A stretch of 64,000 bases of DNA, from NCBI RefSeq assembly GCF_000208865.1, contig NC_018396.1:1426001-1490000 (forward strand), written 5' to 3'. The notes under the pieces were generated by a model. That model did not search any database and had not been told where the DNA came from. It saw only the letters and a program-made list of their open reading frames with translations. Positions 35,501-47,500 of the stretch are shown piece after piece. Source of the DNA: Neospora caninum Liverpool (Eukaryota > Apicomplexa > Conoidasida > Eucoccidiorida > Sarcocystidae). Both the position numbers and the translations under genes were made by a program. Within the stretch, counting starts at the first letter, position 1. Each line of letters starts with the position of its first letter.

Positions 35501-38381
35501 AAACGCGACGGCCCTGTCTCCCCGTAGCCTTGCTCGCAGACGCGTCACGCGCGGGGAAATCCGCTCCGCTTCGCGCGCACCCGCGTCCCGGCCAGGGGGA
35601 CGCGACCGTTTGGGCGTCTGATCGCCTCCCCCCCCCCCACCCCGCGGTGGTGAACGCGACAGCGAGGCTGCGCATGCTGCGCAACGCACACGTGTGTGTG
35701 TGTGTGTGTGTGCGGCGTCTGTCTCCCGGCTTTGCCAGGATGCCTACGTCGAAGCTGGAACCGTTCTCCACAATTTTGCCCACATTTTCGATCTGTTGAG
35801 TCGCCTCCGCCAAGCGGTGGATCACCCCTACCTTCTCGTCCACGGATCGCTCCAGCCTCTCGACGGCACTTCCCTGCTTCCCACGGCGTCGCGGAAAGAG
35901 CAGCCCGCGGGTGTTTGTGCCTTGTGTCAAGACGACGCGCTGCATGCGGTAAGGATGAGTCCACGGCCGCTCTCTGGACTGCACGTCCGCTGGCTCTATG
36001 ACCGATCTGCGCGCGGGCGGCGACGCCCGGCGCATGCGGCCTGGAAGCGTGCGTGTTTGTGTGTGCGAGTCGACGCCGTGTGCATGGTACGCCGCGATTC
36101 GTACTCCTGCTTGGATGCGGCGGCTCCGGCGTCTGGGAAAAACGAGAAGCGAAAGGGTCGATGGTGGCGCTTTCACTGTCCCGCGCGTGGCGCGGCCTGT
36201 TGGGCGCGCGTTCGGATGTGTGCGTCGTGTCGGTGTCGTGGACGGCTCGCACGCGAGGCAGCGGCCAGGACTGCCGAGTCGATCGGTCGCTGACTGCAGT
36301 TCTTGCTTCACCGAATTTGCGTCTTTCCTCAGGAGCACCTCACGGAGGCGAGCTGCGGGCACGTGTTCCATCGCGCTTGCTTGTGGGAGTACGTCCAGTC
36401 GGTGCCCGTGGGCCCCGGCCCCGAGACGATGTCGGAGGCCCTCGAAAAGAAGAAAGAAGTTCTGGGGTGTCCGGCGTGCTACACGCCCCTGACGGTCGAC
36501 CTGTCGACTCTCGAGCGCCAAGTTTGCAGCGCCGCCGGGGGGGCTGAAGACGGCGAAGGCGAGACGAGGTCGCGAAAGGGAGGAAGAGACCAATCTGCCA
36601 AAGACGCGGAAGAGGAGGAAGACGAGACGGACGAGGCCGAGCTGGATGAGTTGCTGGAGAAAGACCAGGGGGGCCAAGCAGGCAGCAGGGGGCAAGGAGA
36701 CAGTGAACCAGAGAATGCGCGGCCTCGTCAGAAAGCAGAGACGCCGCAATCCGTTTCCGACCTCTCGCGGAACCTCCAGCAAGTCGGGCTCGGGAAACGC
36801 GGTCCTGATGGAATCATGCAGAAAATCAAGGCTAGCGAATTTCGAAGCAGCACAAAGATCGAGGCGCTGTACCAGGTGAGCGTCACTATATAGACTTCAC
36901 GTGCTGTGCAAAGAGCATGCAATTCGCCACGTGTAGACAAATGCGAGACAGAGACACCGGCGACAGTCCTTTTGTCCCTTTCGCGGGTGAACGGTCGAAG
37001 CCGGCACTTCCCACGTGTTTTCCAAAGAAACTGGTCGACAACAGATACGAGCAACTGGAAAGAACGCGCGCGAGTTAAGGTTCCTGGTCCCCGGCTTCTG
37101 GATTTTTGCCGTAGAAGCGAACTGCATTTACTAGAAAATGCAGACCGGTTTCCGTTCACATGTTCAGAGTTTTTGGTGTCTCCTAATGCTGCTTTGTTTG
37201 TTTCTCTGCTTCACCACTCTCGCCGCGAGAGGCGACGCCAGTGGAGGTTGGATCGTCGAGGACACAGCACCTTGATATAATTCGTTTGGTTCGTTTTCTG
37301 TGCTGTGCGATTCTACAGGAACTTCTTGATATCGAGCGAGAGGACACCACCGTGAAGAGTCTCGTCTTTTCTCAGTTCTGCTCCATGCTGGATCTCATCG
37401 AATGGCGACTTAAAAAGGGAGGGATTCACTGCGCGAAACTCGTGGGCTCGATGTCGATCGTTTCACGGTAAGAGCGCAGGTGCACGGCTGACGGCGTGCC
37501 CGCTTCCCACCGTAATGCAAAATATGGAAAACTCCCCCGTGTATGCACTGCTGCTACAAAGCTAGGTAACCTATATATTTATGCGTATATATATATATAT
37601 ATATATATATTTATGTGCACGCCCATGGGTGTGGACAAACTATATCGATCTGCACAACACCATGGCTTCGTGCATTCACACAGGTGCAAAAGTCGAGGAA
37701 CGACAAGGTGGTAGCCGTGCAAACACAGATCCGTGTTGAAATTGGACGCTGCATGCAAGCTTCGTAGGAGTAGCGGGAAGGGCGGAAACCTGTGGGAAGT
37801 GTTGAGGGAGTGCCCGCGTCGTTCCTGTAAAAAGCAGGTCCGTTTTTGCAGTCCAGCTGGGGGCCATCGACGGCGGGAGACCCTGTCGCGGGTTCATCCA
37901 TCGCAGCGCGTTTGTTTCCTGCGTTGGGTTTCATTTTGAGTGATTGCGAAACCATTTTCACCAGGGCCTCCCTCTGTTCTGTCCCTATATACGCTGCACT
38001 GGTTTTTGCTTCAATGCTTCTCCGCTGTGCAGGTCCAACGTTCTCTATGCGTTCAACAATGATCCGTCTTTGAAAGTGCTTCTGATTTCCCTCAAAGCAG
38101 GAGGAGAGGGCCTCAACCTGCAAATAGCTAGTCGGATCTTTCTGATGGATCCGTGGTGGAATCCCGCAGCCGAGATGCAGGCGATTCAGCGGGCACACCG
38201 AATAGGCCAGCGACAGAAGGAAGTCATTGCCGTTCGTTTCATCGCCGAAAAAACTATCGAGGAGAGAATTCTGCAGCTCCAGGAGAAGAAACAACTGGTC
38301 TTCGACGGGACAGTCGGTGCCTCCGACCACGCAATGACCAAGCTGACTCAGGACGACCTCCGGTTCCTGTTCCAAAACTGA
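29198..38381 (+). CDS. RAD16: RAD16-type SNF2 ATPase/RING protein with PARP-type zinc finger, 1,703 residues, 11 exons
   Basis: Exons: 29198-29399, 29733-30113, 30227-30706, 31315-31652, 32377-34553, 35083-35212, 35333-35485, 35739-35948, 36333-36875, 37319-37467, 38033-38381; every junction keeps phase. Domains: PARP-type zinc finger 72-110 ([18 protein letters not shown] then WLHPRFRC); an 18-bp coding repeat; SNF2 motif I DEMGMGKT 352-359; C2HC finger 466-486 formed across exons 4/5; UBA-like segment about 654-694; SAP-like segment about 734-768; motif II DEAH about 1010; LTGTPLQNR about 1145; a Cys-rich loop; RRTKVERA; C3HC4 RING about 1347-1406; helicase C ([32 protein letters not shown]); C-terminal [12 protein letters not shown], a RAD16 signature. 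Yeast Rad16, with Rad7, serves global-genome nucleotide excision repair and has about 790 residues. Nuclear DNA-repair function is inferred. The H-x4-C spacing of the first finger is unusual. Confidence 0.9.
29539..29579. repeat. (TA)n microsatellite in RAD16 intron 1
   Basis: About twenty uninterrupted TA units lie in intron 29400-29732. Smaller TA-rich pieces flank it. Confidence 0.95.
29972..30061 (+). repeat. 18-bp coding tandem repeat, five copies, in RAD16 exon 2
   Basis: Five adjacent 18-base units encode [24 protein letters not shown] and IKGEKN. The highly charged, helix-forming repeat links the PARP-type finger to the helicase core. Copies differ by single bases, the last being the most diverged. 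Confidence 0.9.
30858..30880. repeat. (TA)n microsatellite in RAD16 intron 3
   Basis: A short TA run follows three near-copies of an AAATACATCTAT-like unit in intron 30707-31314. Confidence 0.85.
32141..32220. repeat. 40-bp direct tandem duplication in RAD16 intron 4
   Basis: Two adjacent 40-base units (32141-32180 and 32181-32220) are identical except for the final base (C versus T). Both contain a GC-rich core (CGCCGGGGGCGGCGCG). They lie 157 bases upstream of the exon 5 acceptor. Confidence 0.95.
35692..35712. repeat. (GT)n microsatellite in RAD16 intron 7
   Basis: A GT dinucleotide run lies 26 bases before the exon 8 start at 35739, so its length could affect the spacing of the branch-point region. 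Confidence 0.9.
37586..37610. repeat. (TA)n microsatellite in RAD16 intron 10
   Basis: A TA dinucleotide run lies in intron 37468-38032. Confidence 0.9.
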
Positions 38382-40360
38382 AAGCATTTTTTTCGCGTCA
38401 CTCCATCGAAGGGGACATGCACTGCACAGAGCAGGCTGCGTCGTTGTTCAGTGAGAAGTCTTTCACGGGGGCAAAGTGTGTTGTACGACCTTCAGAAAGG
38501 ATGTTGTGGATGAGTCGCATAAACGGCTGAAGCGGATGACACTGGTGAAGAGGTGGGCGAGGCAGTCGCTGGGCGGCGTGATGGAAAGTGTGACGCACTT
38601 TGTCGTCGTGATACAGTCTCGCGGGCTTCAAGCAGCGAGGACAGTAGTCGGCCGACACAACCGTCAGGCTGTCTCCCCGTTCCTTTCGTATCTGCGTGTC
38701 TTGTCTTGGCACTTCAATAGGAATCAGTCGCATGATGACGCCGACATCGGAATCTGTCGCATTCCTCATTGCTAAATCTCTCAGGCAATTTGTGCATTGT
38801 GCTTGTTTGTCGAAATGAACGTTTCTAAAGTGACGCGTGCGTGTGTCTGCTTTCCGTGCGGGCGTTGCAGTGTCGAACCGAGCTCGCTGTGGTGGGTTCG
38901 GGCGTTGTGCCTGGTGAACGTTTCTGGCGAATGTGGGGAGTGTCCTGTGGAGGGCGATTCCTTCCTTCGGGCCTCCACGGGTAAGCGTGTGTGTGGGGGG
39001 GGTTGTTGGTCTGGTAGCCAGCGTTCCGTTGCACTGGAAGCCGGCATTGTATACACAAGATGCAGTTGCCATAGCAGACTTGATAATCAGGTCATATCCA
39101 ACTTCCGGTCGTTCCATGCCCGCCTCTCGTCGCAGAGTTTTTTTCTTTATAGGGTCAAAAAAGGAGTCTTTTGCCGTCTCGGCGTTTCTGGGATCTGGGG
39201 TACTCCATATAGTTCACGTACCATGCCAAGAGCAACCGGTGTGCATTGCCTTTCGGCTTCATCAAAAACAACGGTGGGAACTGTATAGCCGCTTGGCAGT
39301 AAAGCACGTCTACATACGCTGGCGCGTCTCTTACACCCCTGTGAGTATAATTTACGCTGCTTTCCCTTCACCCTCATCGGTGAACGTAGAGACTGTACGA
39401 AGGTGAGTTCTTGATTGAACGAGCGACGTCTATCAACTTCCAGATCGACTGTCACCATGTGCTCCCCAAAGGCACTCTCCTGAACAGTGGCGAGTGCTCA
39501 GCTTGTTAGCGCCGTGTCACCACCGCAGGAATCGCTAGACAACAGAAAAGCTTCTCGCAGTGCAAGATACGTTTTTAGATTTCAGTCCCAGTCAGACGGG
39601 TAGGCGCAACAGAATTCGTCCCACGCAGACTTGAAAATTCAGACTCAGAGACTAGCACTCACCAACCTATTCACGCGAAAAGCGGGATTCCCCAACGAAC
39701 CGAGACGGCGCGGATTCCTCCACCCTGGAGACACTGGAAAACGGAACTTCAGACAGGAACCTGGAATCGCTCCGACACATAGCCACTCCCTTGCACTCGA
39801 CATGCCACACGTCGCATCCCGGCATGTCGTCCATCGCGTTCCCTTTATGTGTGCTCCATCGCCTTGCGGATGATCCCTCGTCACACGCCGATATGCTTTA
39901 AGTGGCAACATCGATATCCGCACTGAATTCCTCAAAGGCTCCAGAAGACCCTGTCGGCCCACGGGACAGGCAAGCCTGCTCTCACACGAACGCTGTGTCA
40001 GACGGTAATCCTAAAACGCCACGGAATACACCTTGCATGTACTCTCGATTTGTGGGCAATACAGACAGCCGGTGAACCAGCACGTGCTTCGTCGCCGAGT
40101 TCCTTGTTCGCCAGAGCGCCCCCGTAGAGAGACGGCAAGCTCCATACAAGCACACGCCTCCACATGGTCTCTTGTTCTGGGGGAATTTCTCGGAAAGAAA
40201 CGCTGCGCTGCAGCTGTGTCGTTTTTGTGCATTTCTGTCTCATAAAACTCGCCGGCTGTGCTTTGCGCTTTTTTATGCCCAATAATTCCAGAGAGCGATG
40301 CAGGCGCTATGACACTCTGTGGGCGCCTCCGGTCGTCCTTCTAAGGCCTCCCGCTTCCGT
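38382..40360. other. Convergent 3' spacer between RAD16 and reticulon
   Basis: This 2 kb stretch should hold the 3' UTRs of both genes. No frame in it looks coding and no RNA gene was recognised. Confidence 0.5.
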
Positions 40361-40954
40361 CTACTTTGTGACATTATCCATCCGGGGAATGGCGGCAACC
40401 ACGCGATGCGTCAAATCTTGGGCCTCTCGGATGTATGGGGAGACATACGAGCACACGGGCGTTGCGCACGTCTTCTTGACGAAGGAGAGGCCAAAGGCGA
40501 TCCACACGACACAGAAAACAAGGAAGGACATGGAGAAAAACGATGACACATAGCCGATAGCCCACGTCAACGCGCAGCACTTCGCCGAGTACATGGCATT
40601 CTTCCATAGCAACACATCGCGCACTGACTCCAGGACATGGTTAACCTTCTCGTAGCAGCCATTAATCTTTTCACCGATTGTACTTCGACTCACGATTTCT
40701 GCGGGGCCTTCCCCAAAGGAGGGCGCAAGGTCCAGAATACGAAACAGAAAACCCGCAGCGAAGGGAACAAGGAGGAAGTAGCAACTAACAGAGAGAAGTG
40801 ATTTACGCAGAACGAAAACGAAAAAGTAAACCAGGTTGAATCCCAAAAACAGTGACCCCGTCGTCGTTGGGTTTTCCCACGACAGCAACCGAGTCAGTCC
40901 ACACTCGCATTCCCGTCCAGGGGAACACGATGAACCACAGCTGTTTTTCGACAT
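40361..40954 (-). CDS. Reticulon-domain protein, 197 residues, single exon
   Basis: The ATG at 40954 has A at -3; the stop is TAG 40363-40361. The protein is almost entirely a reticulon homology domain: LLSWENPTTTGSLF opens the first long hydrophobic hairpin (about 32-75), a hydrophilic loop of about 45 residues (SRSTIGEKINGCYEKVN) follows, then DVLLWKNAMYSAKCCALTWA and a second long hydrophobic hairpin (about 130-158), ending in an amphipathic tail (YIREAQDLTHRVVAAIP). This matches the reticulon layout of two unusually long hairpins around a short loop. Reticulons shape tubular ER by wedging into its membrane. The N-terminus is short and Cys-rich (SKNSCGSSCSPGRECECG), unlike the long N-termini of animal paralogues. 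It is divergent from the M3 peptidase gene and converges with RAD16. Confidence 0.85.
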   Translation of the reverse strand: MSKNSCGSSCSPGRECECGLTRLLSWENPTTTGSLFLGFNLVYFFVFVLRKSLLSVSCYFLLVPFAAGFLFRILDLAPSFGEGPAEIVSRSTIGEKINGCYEKVNHVLESVRDVLLWKNAMYSAKCCALTWAIGYVSSFFSMSFLVFCVVWIAFGLSFVKKTCATPVCSYVSPYIREAQDLTHRVVAAIPRMDNVTK

Positions 40955-41600
40955 CGTGTGTGACCGAAGACGGAAAGGGCGGAGACGTGAACGTCAGAGA
41001 AAAATGCCGCGAATGAAAGTGATTTGAACGTTTGTACACTGAAGAAGGACTCGAAAAACTGACGCCCGTGGCTGAAGTCTCTCTTCTCCCTCTTGTGTTC
41101 AAAAAGCGCAGTCCAATAAAGACACCAAAACACAGCGTGCCGGTTCCTAACAGGAAAACTCGCACAGAGGCGGTTTTCAAATCCCTTTACACGGTATTAC
41201 AACGACAAAATTAAAAGGGTGCACAGCAGATGGAAGACTGCTTACAGGCAGACTGATCGGGGAACTCGGAACTGTTCGGCAAAAAAGAGCACCTCTCAAA
41301 AAAGAGGCTCCTGTTACCACAATCGGAAGCGTGTGTGTGTACGGTCCGTTTCCAGAGAGACGGAACGGACTATCCTCGACAGAAGCAGTGCTCTTCTAAG
41401 TCGAAACAGAAGGCCCACGCATTGCCTGTTCACCACACAACAAAACATATATGTTTGGGGCCGCTTTTCTTATCGAAGCGACCGGTCCGCCAGCGCTGAA
41501 CGCCGTGGAACAAAAGGTGAGGGAGAACAATTTTGCACGACGCCGCAACGCTTAACCGCTTCATCCGTGTAGCTCGTCTCATTTTCACGACCCAACCACG

Positions 41601-41619
41601 CACACACACACACACACAC
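41601..41619. repeat. (CA)n microsatellite
   Basis: A CA dinucleotide run in the reticulon/M3 spacer. Confidence 0.9.
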
Positions 41620-41779
41620 TCCTGAATCAACGCTGGAAACGCCTGTGAGCCGGTGGGTAACCCCCCGCAGCGATCTCCGCGCGCTTTGCTAGCACCCCCG
41701 TCTGAAGTCTCGTCCAAACCCGTTTTTGGCATGAATGGTTCCGGGAATATACGCATCTCACCGTTTATCTTGTTCTACG

Positions 41780-41799
41780 CACACACACACACACACACA
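41780..41799. repeat. (CA)n microsatellite
   Basis: A second CA run about 160 bases after the first, in the same spacer. Confidence 0.9.
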
Positions 41800-42143
41800 A
41801 AGCGCATGGAGAGGGAAATGAGGTGAAACACAACCTCATAATGCGGCAACACCCGGAGATATGTCTCTCCTGCCGGCACCTCTGGCGTGTCTCCCTCCCG
41901 TACCCGCCAAATGCCAATAGAGCATCGTGTGCAACTACAGAAAAAGTTCAACTTCTGGCTAAATTTATTCGTGCAAGGTGGTCCTCTGCATACACTTTTT
42001 CTGGCTGACGTAACATCTGGAATCGTAGGCGACTGTAGTCGAACTCGGCATTCAGTGAAGCGTCCCGCCAACGACGTTTTTTCTCACGCGCCGCTGCGAC
42101 GAAACGCGCGCGACTGCGCTTAGTCTTCCATCATGGAAACGGG

Positions 42144-42183
42144 CATCGTAACGAGATGCGGGACATCGTAACGAGATGCGAGG
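42144..42183. repeat. 20-bp direct tandem repeat, two copies
   Basis: CATCGTAACGAGATGCG is repeated at 42144-42160 and 42164-42180, with differing three-base linkers. Confidence 0.85.
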
Positions 42184-44540
42184 CTTCGTCCTTCATACGG
42201 CATGACCTTGTTCGTCAGCAGTGTCTTCGGCAGCACAGGCTACACACAGCAACCCAGAAATGTGGTACGCCATATGTTATAGTTATATATCGTTTACGTG
42301 TCTGACCATTTACCGACAGTCCCCGTCCGAAGAGGCGAAGCGTGAGAAGCTGTTGATCAACTACGCAGCATCCCCCAAAACTTTGATAGAAAACTGCCTG
42401 CAGCTTTCACTGATCGACCTCAAAAAGTAACTTGGAAGATTCTGGGGAACAGTCGGTAAGATACAGGAGAGATACGTTGCTGCCTCTACTCTTCCCCGTT
42501 GGTGCAGACACTTGCAGATGCCAAAATTCATCTGTTCCAAGCGAATCGAAACTTTGTCTTCTTGAGGGTCGTTTCGTGTGTTCCCTGCCTCGTAACGGTG
42601 ATTCAGAAAGAGAGACTCACTTTTGAGGACGCTACAGAATGGGGATCGAACGCAAGTGCAAGACTCGGCCAAAGTAAGGCGCGATCGTGGGGCGAACGAA
42701 TAGGCACAACGTGAACACCGAACATTCGTTTGCCGGAGTGAAGGTGCCGGCCGCTGTGCCTGTTTGCTGTCGAAGCGAAAACAGCTGCAAACGAATATTC
42801 TGTTGGTATCTGAGGGCCAGGTGCCTGTGTGTGCTGGTCTGATGGCCCGCGTGAAGCCTCAAACTGCGTACAGTAGACGCCGTTCGTGTCCGTGTCAAAC
42901 GGATGCTCTGCGGGACACAGTCGCCCCCGACGTTCGTGCAGAGCTCTTCTCTGAACTGTCGCCCCAGATATACGAAAAGAGTGCAATCACTCGTCTCCAT
43001 ACACCGGATATATTTTTGCAGATCGGGGGTACGAACCAACAGCCAGCGCTGGTCGCACCGCATCCCCGGGTTCCTCCCACCGAAGGTTTGTCTGTCGGGG
43101 ATTCCCGTCTGTGCGTGGATCGCGCTTTCAGTTCAGCCAGGCAATTCCAGTTCGTTACGTCGTATGAATACAACACCTGATAAACTTACAGACAGTGCCT
43201 GTTAAAGAAGCCGCCCCCTCTGCGAGGCGCAGACAGCAAAGGTCCAGGACACTGGCTGTGCTGCTAGGAACCTAGCATTGCAGTGTGCAGGCAGTTTCAC
43301 CTTGCCGTCACACGCGGTGACTACAAAGATTACGCGGGTTTAGTCGGGCTCCGGCACCGATTCGGTTTCACTCGATATGTCGCGCGCAGATGTACGTCCG
43401 ACTTTTGGAAATTACGCCTCTCTACGTTTCGTGTTTCGGATTACGTCCACGGTGTGAGGTTCCGTAGAAGCGATTCGAGCTGCCCAAGCTGGAGTCAGCG
43501 AGGCGCGTTTGAGGACCTTCGGCCTCATGCATCAAGAGCGACACATTTCGCAGAATTTCCGCCCCGCGTGGGGAGCTCTCTGCTCGAATTTCGTCGGTGG
43601 TGCAACAGAATTTTGTGTACACAGTTTTCTGAGCAACCGCTTCCTTTTACGCTTCTCCTTACCGAGAGCATTTGCATCCATCGTTTCACTGGCAGCGCGT
43701 GATCCTCGTATCACCGCCGAGGCGGAAGAACGAGCGATCTCCTACCTACTGAGTTCCATCTCTAGTCCTGCTCACCGGTACAACACTCCCAAGTTGCTGG
43801 TGTTCTCACATATTTTCATGTCCTGGGCGTACAAAGAATCTCTTACCAGCAGTGGGCAAAGATGACTGCTTCGATTCAATCTCCGCTTTCGTCGATGCCC
43901 CGCATGGGCCAGAAGACCAGGCGGCAAACGACGTGGAGACGGTCCACAGTATTCGCAGCGGGTTTTTTTCTTCTCTGTTTTCTCTCTGTAAGTGACTGAT
44001 TAGTCATTTTTCACCTGAGAATGCAAATGTCGCGCGAGCAACGTTTACTTCGCCTCGTGACGGCACTGTCGACCGCTCACGGGCAACCAGCGGGACTCGG
44101 TTCTCGGAGAAACACGGAGAAACGCAACCGACCCGACAGAAGACTACAAACGTGGAAAATTCCTATATTTCGGAGCGTTTGCCTCTCTTCCGCTCGAAGG
44201 GTCGGGGCCTGCCGCGCTGTGGCGACATTGACCCTACGAGAGCGCCAGCGTTGCCGTCCCTGTACACGGGGGCAGTGATTCCGTCGTCACCGCTCCTCTT
44301 CTGCGGTGGGAGTTTCGTCACTCTATAGCGATACGCATCTACGAATGTAGACCTCTCTCTCGCTCTCGCTTCGTCTAACAACGTGGAATGCTCATGAGGG
44401 AGGCAGCCGCCACGACGGGGGTCATTGCACCGTCACAAGGTTTTGCACAGTCACGGGATGGTTTTCTCGCCATTGCCGAAAGGTTTCTGTTTCAGGTCAA
44501 AGTGTCATGCTTTTCCTCCTGGCCGTATCCGACCGAGAGG

Positions 44541-47500
44541 ATGGATGTAGACAGGACAGCCGAGACTACAGGGGGTCTGCAGGCGTTCAGGCATCCTCAT
44601 CGGCTCTGTCGCTCCTCTCTACTTCCTTCGGTAGTAGACCAGCTGTATGTTCCTTAGGATATACCTTGAATTTTTGTGGATCCATTTCGCGTCGGCGCCA
44701 GTGAAGCCCGCCCTGTCGTTCAGTGTCACGCGTGGAGCGTCTTCTGAGTCTACTTACACCGCCTGCTGCCAAACTGTGGTGGGCGCTTTTTGCAGGATTT
44801 CGGCTTCTCTCACGTGCACGCGTCCACAGAAGAAGAGAACAAACCTCTAGGTACAAACGCTGAACAGCCTGTGCGCTGTCGGTTCCGCGGGCACGTCGCC
44901 GCACCGGGTCCTTTTAACGTCGAATGCTTTCATAAGTCATCATGTTCGGGTTCAGGGTATTCGGCTTCTTGTCGTGTGCTCGGCTGTGACTCGCCCTGGT
45001 CTGCTTCCTCCGTTGAAGCAAAACGGAGAACAAGCTTGGTGGCAGTAACGGCAACTCGCGTGCGGATTCCGTCCAAAGGGATGCTGGCGGAATCGACTGT
45101 GGTCCTGCAGATGCTTGTCCTCCTCTCGCGGTGTCTGTTCTGACCAACTGCCTTTTGCATGCCAAGTTCGAGCTGTGGCGACCGAACCTTTTCCGCAGAC
45201 GCGACACCGGATACAGAACGTTCGGCCTCGTGGCTGTGCTGCGCAACCTGGGGCCGCTCTGGATCTGCAGAATGCAGAGAAAACGGAATGCAGATAGACT
45301 GATGTCTTGCGGTTCCCGCTCACACAGTACTACAAGCGTTGACCGTTGTTGTAGCGCCGCTCTGGCTCTGTTGTCCTTCCGTGTTCTCCCAGTACGCCTG
45401 GACCCGGCTACCCTCCCCCGGTACAACCTGACGCGTCATTTTGGTTATACGTCGATCTTCGACCCCAGAATCGATGAGGACATCGAAAAGCTCAGCAGGC
45501 AGGCCGAAGCGTTCAACAAGCGATTCAAAGGCACCCTGGACTCCGCCCTTTCGGAGGCACTCGAGGCGTACGAGGAGGTCGATGAAGCCGTGGACATGGT
45601 GGACTACTATGTCGCCCTCGTATCTGCAGTGAACACCACGGATGAAGCGATACGACAGCGCGTGAACCAACTGGAGTCTCGAATGGCCTCGGAGTCAGTC
45701 TCCCCCTTTACTAGTAGAATGAAAAACCCTGGGGTGACTCGGCGTGCTAGGCTTGTCCAAACGAAACGTGAAACAGTGCACGGTTGAACTGTGGGTTCCT
45801 TTCCATTGAGTTCACGGCTTCGCTTTCCCAGCGTTCTCTTTTCGAGAGGCAAGTAGGCAGCCCGATGGAACAAATGCGACGTTCTTGGGCGCTGTCCGAG
45901 CGACCTGCGTGCCGCGTTTTCCCTCGCCTTCAAAGGTACACCGCGGCGTACGGCGGACCGTGTCCCCCAGCCGAGGTGCGGTCCGGCAAAGCAGCCAGTA
46001 GCAACTCCAGGGGACCCTCTGACCTATTGCGTGCTTCGACCGCGTGTGGATGCGCTGGATCCTCCCACGGGTAGAGCGGCGCTCTCCCCACAGCTTCGCT
46101 CTCGACAGGGGGCGAAGAGGACTCACCTGCCTTTTGTGAATTCCCTGTCTCCACCTGTTGTTTGTGTCCTTGACTAGGATACAGCCGCATCTTCTATTTG
46201 TCTCCGTGGAGCTTGCGTCGCTACCGGAGGCGGCGATTGAGAAGCAGAAGGCAGCCAACGACAATCTCCACTTCTACTCCGGTTTCCTTGGGGCGGCGAG
46301 GCGACGCGCGCCTCACATGCTGTCCGAGTCGGTGGAGCGCGCCCTCATGGTGCGTAAGCCTTTGACGGTCACGACTGCCACGGACTACTATTTCAAGCAA
46401 CTCGACGATGCGACCTTCCTCATGCAGGGCGAGAGGATGATTCTGCCGCAAGTCCTCTCTTTCATCATGGACAGCCAACAAGAGCGCCGCTGGGCCGCGC
46501 AGGCGGCTGTCAAGCAGTAAGCATACTCATGACAGCCCTCCGAAGAGAGAGACACATGCGTTTGCCCCCCACAAAGTTGCTCCGAGGCGGGAGACTGGAC
46601 CTGGAAACTGCGTCGTCTCTTGCCAGCAGGCGCGGCTTCACAATCGAGAGAGCGGAAAGCTTCCGATCACGCTACGTGGCGGCTGTGAACATGTCCGCGT
46701 GCAGCCCGTGATTTGCTGTGGTGCGAATCCAGTCAGCTGCTTCAGGAGTTCCTTCTTTCCTGACAAAAAACGGCACTCCCGAATGGACGGCGGGTCGCCC
46801 GTGTTTTCTGGTTGTGCATTCTCCCAGGGGTCTGCAAGAGCACATGATCACAAAGTTCGGAGCGCTCAGCCTGAACATTGTGCTGGGGTCGTGGTATGCG
46901 GAGCGAAAAGAGAGAGGATACCAGGTACTGGCTGCGATACCTTCCTCCCACCGGTCTCTGCGAAGTCCAGTGTTCGTGCAGTCGCAGCGACAATAAGCGA
47001 GTTTCGCCTGATCCCCGGCCTGTTCTCTTGATGGCGGGTGGCCCAATGTGCGACAAACGAGCGTTTCTGCGCACACACACACACACACACAACACACTGA
47101 CTCGCGAAGGCGTACTCGCGCCATCTCTCACTCGCCAGCCCTCGCCGCGTGCGGGTGTTTACAGACAGTGCGTTCGTCCCGCAATGTCTCCAACAATGTG
47201 TCTGACGCAACCATTGAAGCGCTCATCAAGGCAGGCGAGACGGTCGCAGTTCAGCTGACGAAACGGTACTACCGGTTGAAGAAGCAAATCCTCGTAAAAA
47301 AAGGTGCACTGACGGTAAGCAAATCAACGCTGTCACCCCGAGTGCAAGGCGCTTGTCGCTCTGTTCGCGGACCCAGGGTTGTTTCTCCCTGCTGGGACTC
47401 GTTTATTGACGCGCCCCAATCGTCTGTGTGCCCCGGTGTTTCTTGGATAAACGAGCATGGGCGGACAGCGACGTTGTCGGGCATGAGGACGAAGGGACGC

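Larger units (their letters stand above)
40955..44387. other. Divergent spacer between reticulon and the M3 peptidase
   Basis: Both flanking genes start outward from here. A possible isolated plus-strand terminal exon lies at 42320-42430: a CAG acceptor, then an open frame starting SPSEEAKREKLLINYAASPK and ending at TAA. I found no partner exon that joins in phase. Two (CA)n tracts and a short tandem repeat are listed separately. Nothing else was recognised. Confidence 0.45.

Noticed and set aside
43283..43865. Overlapping plus-strand frames of about 120-140 codons
   Set aside because: The longest starts with GTG; no splice context or motif was seen, and the sequence looks like an AT-richer spacer.
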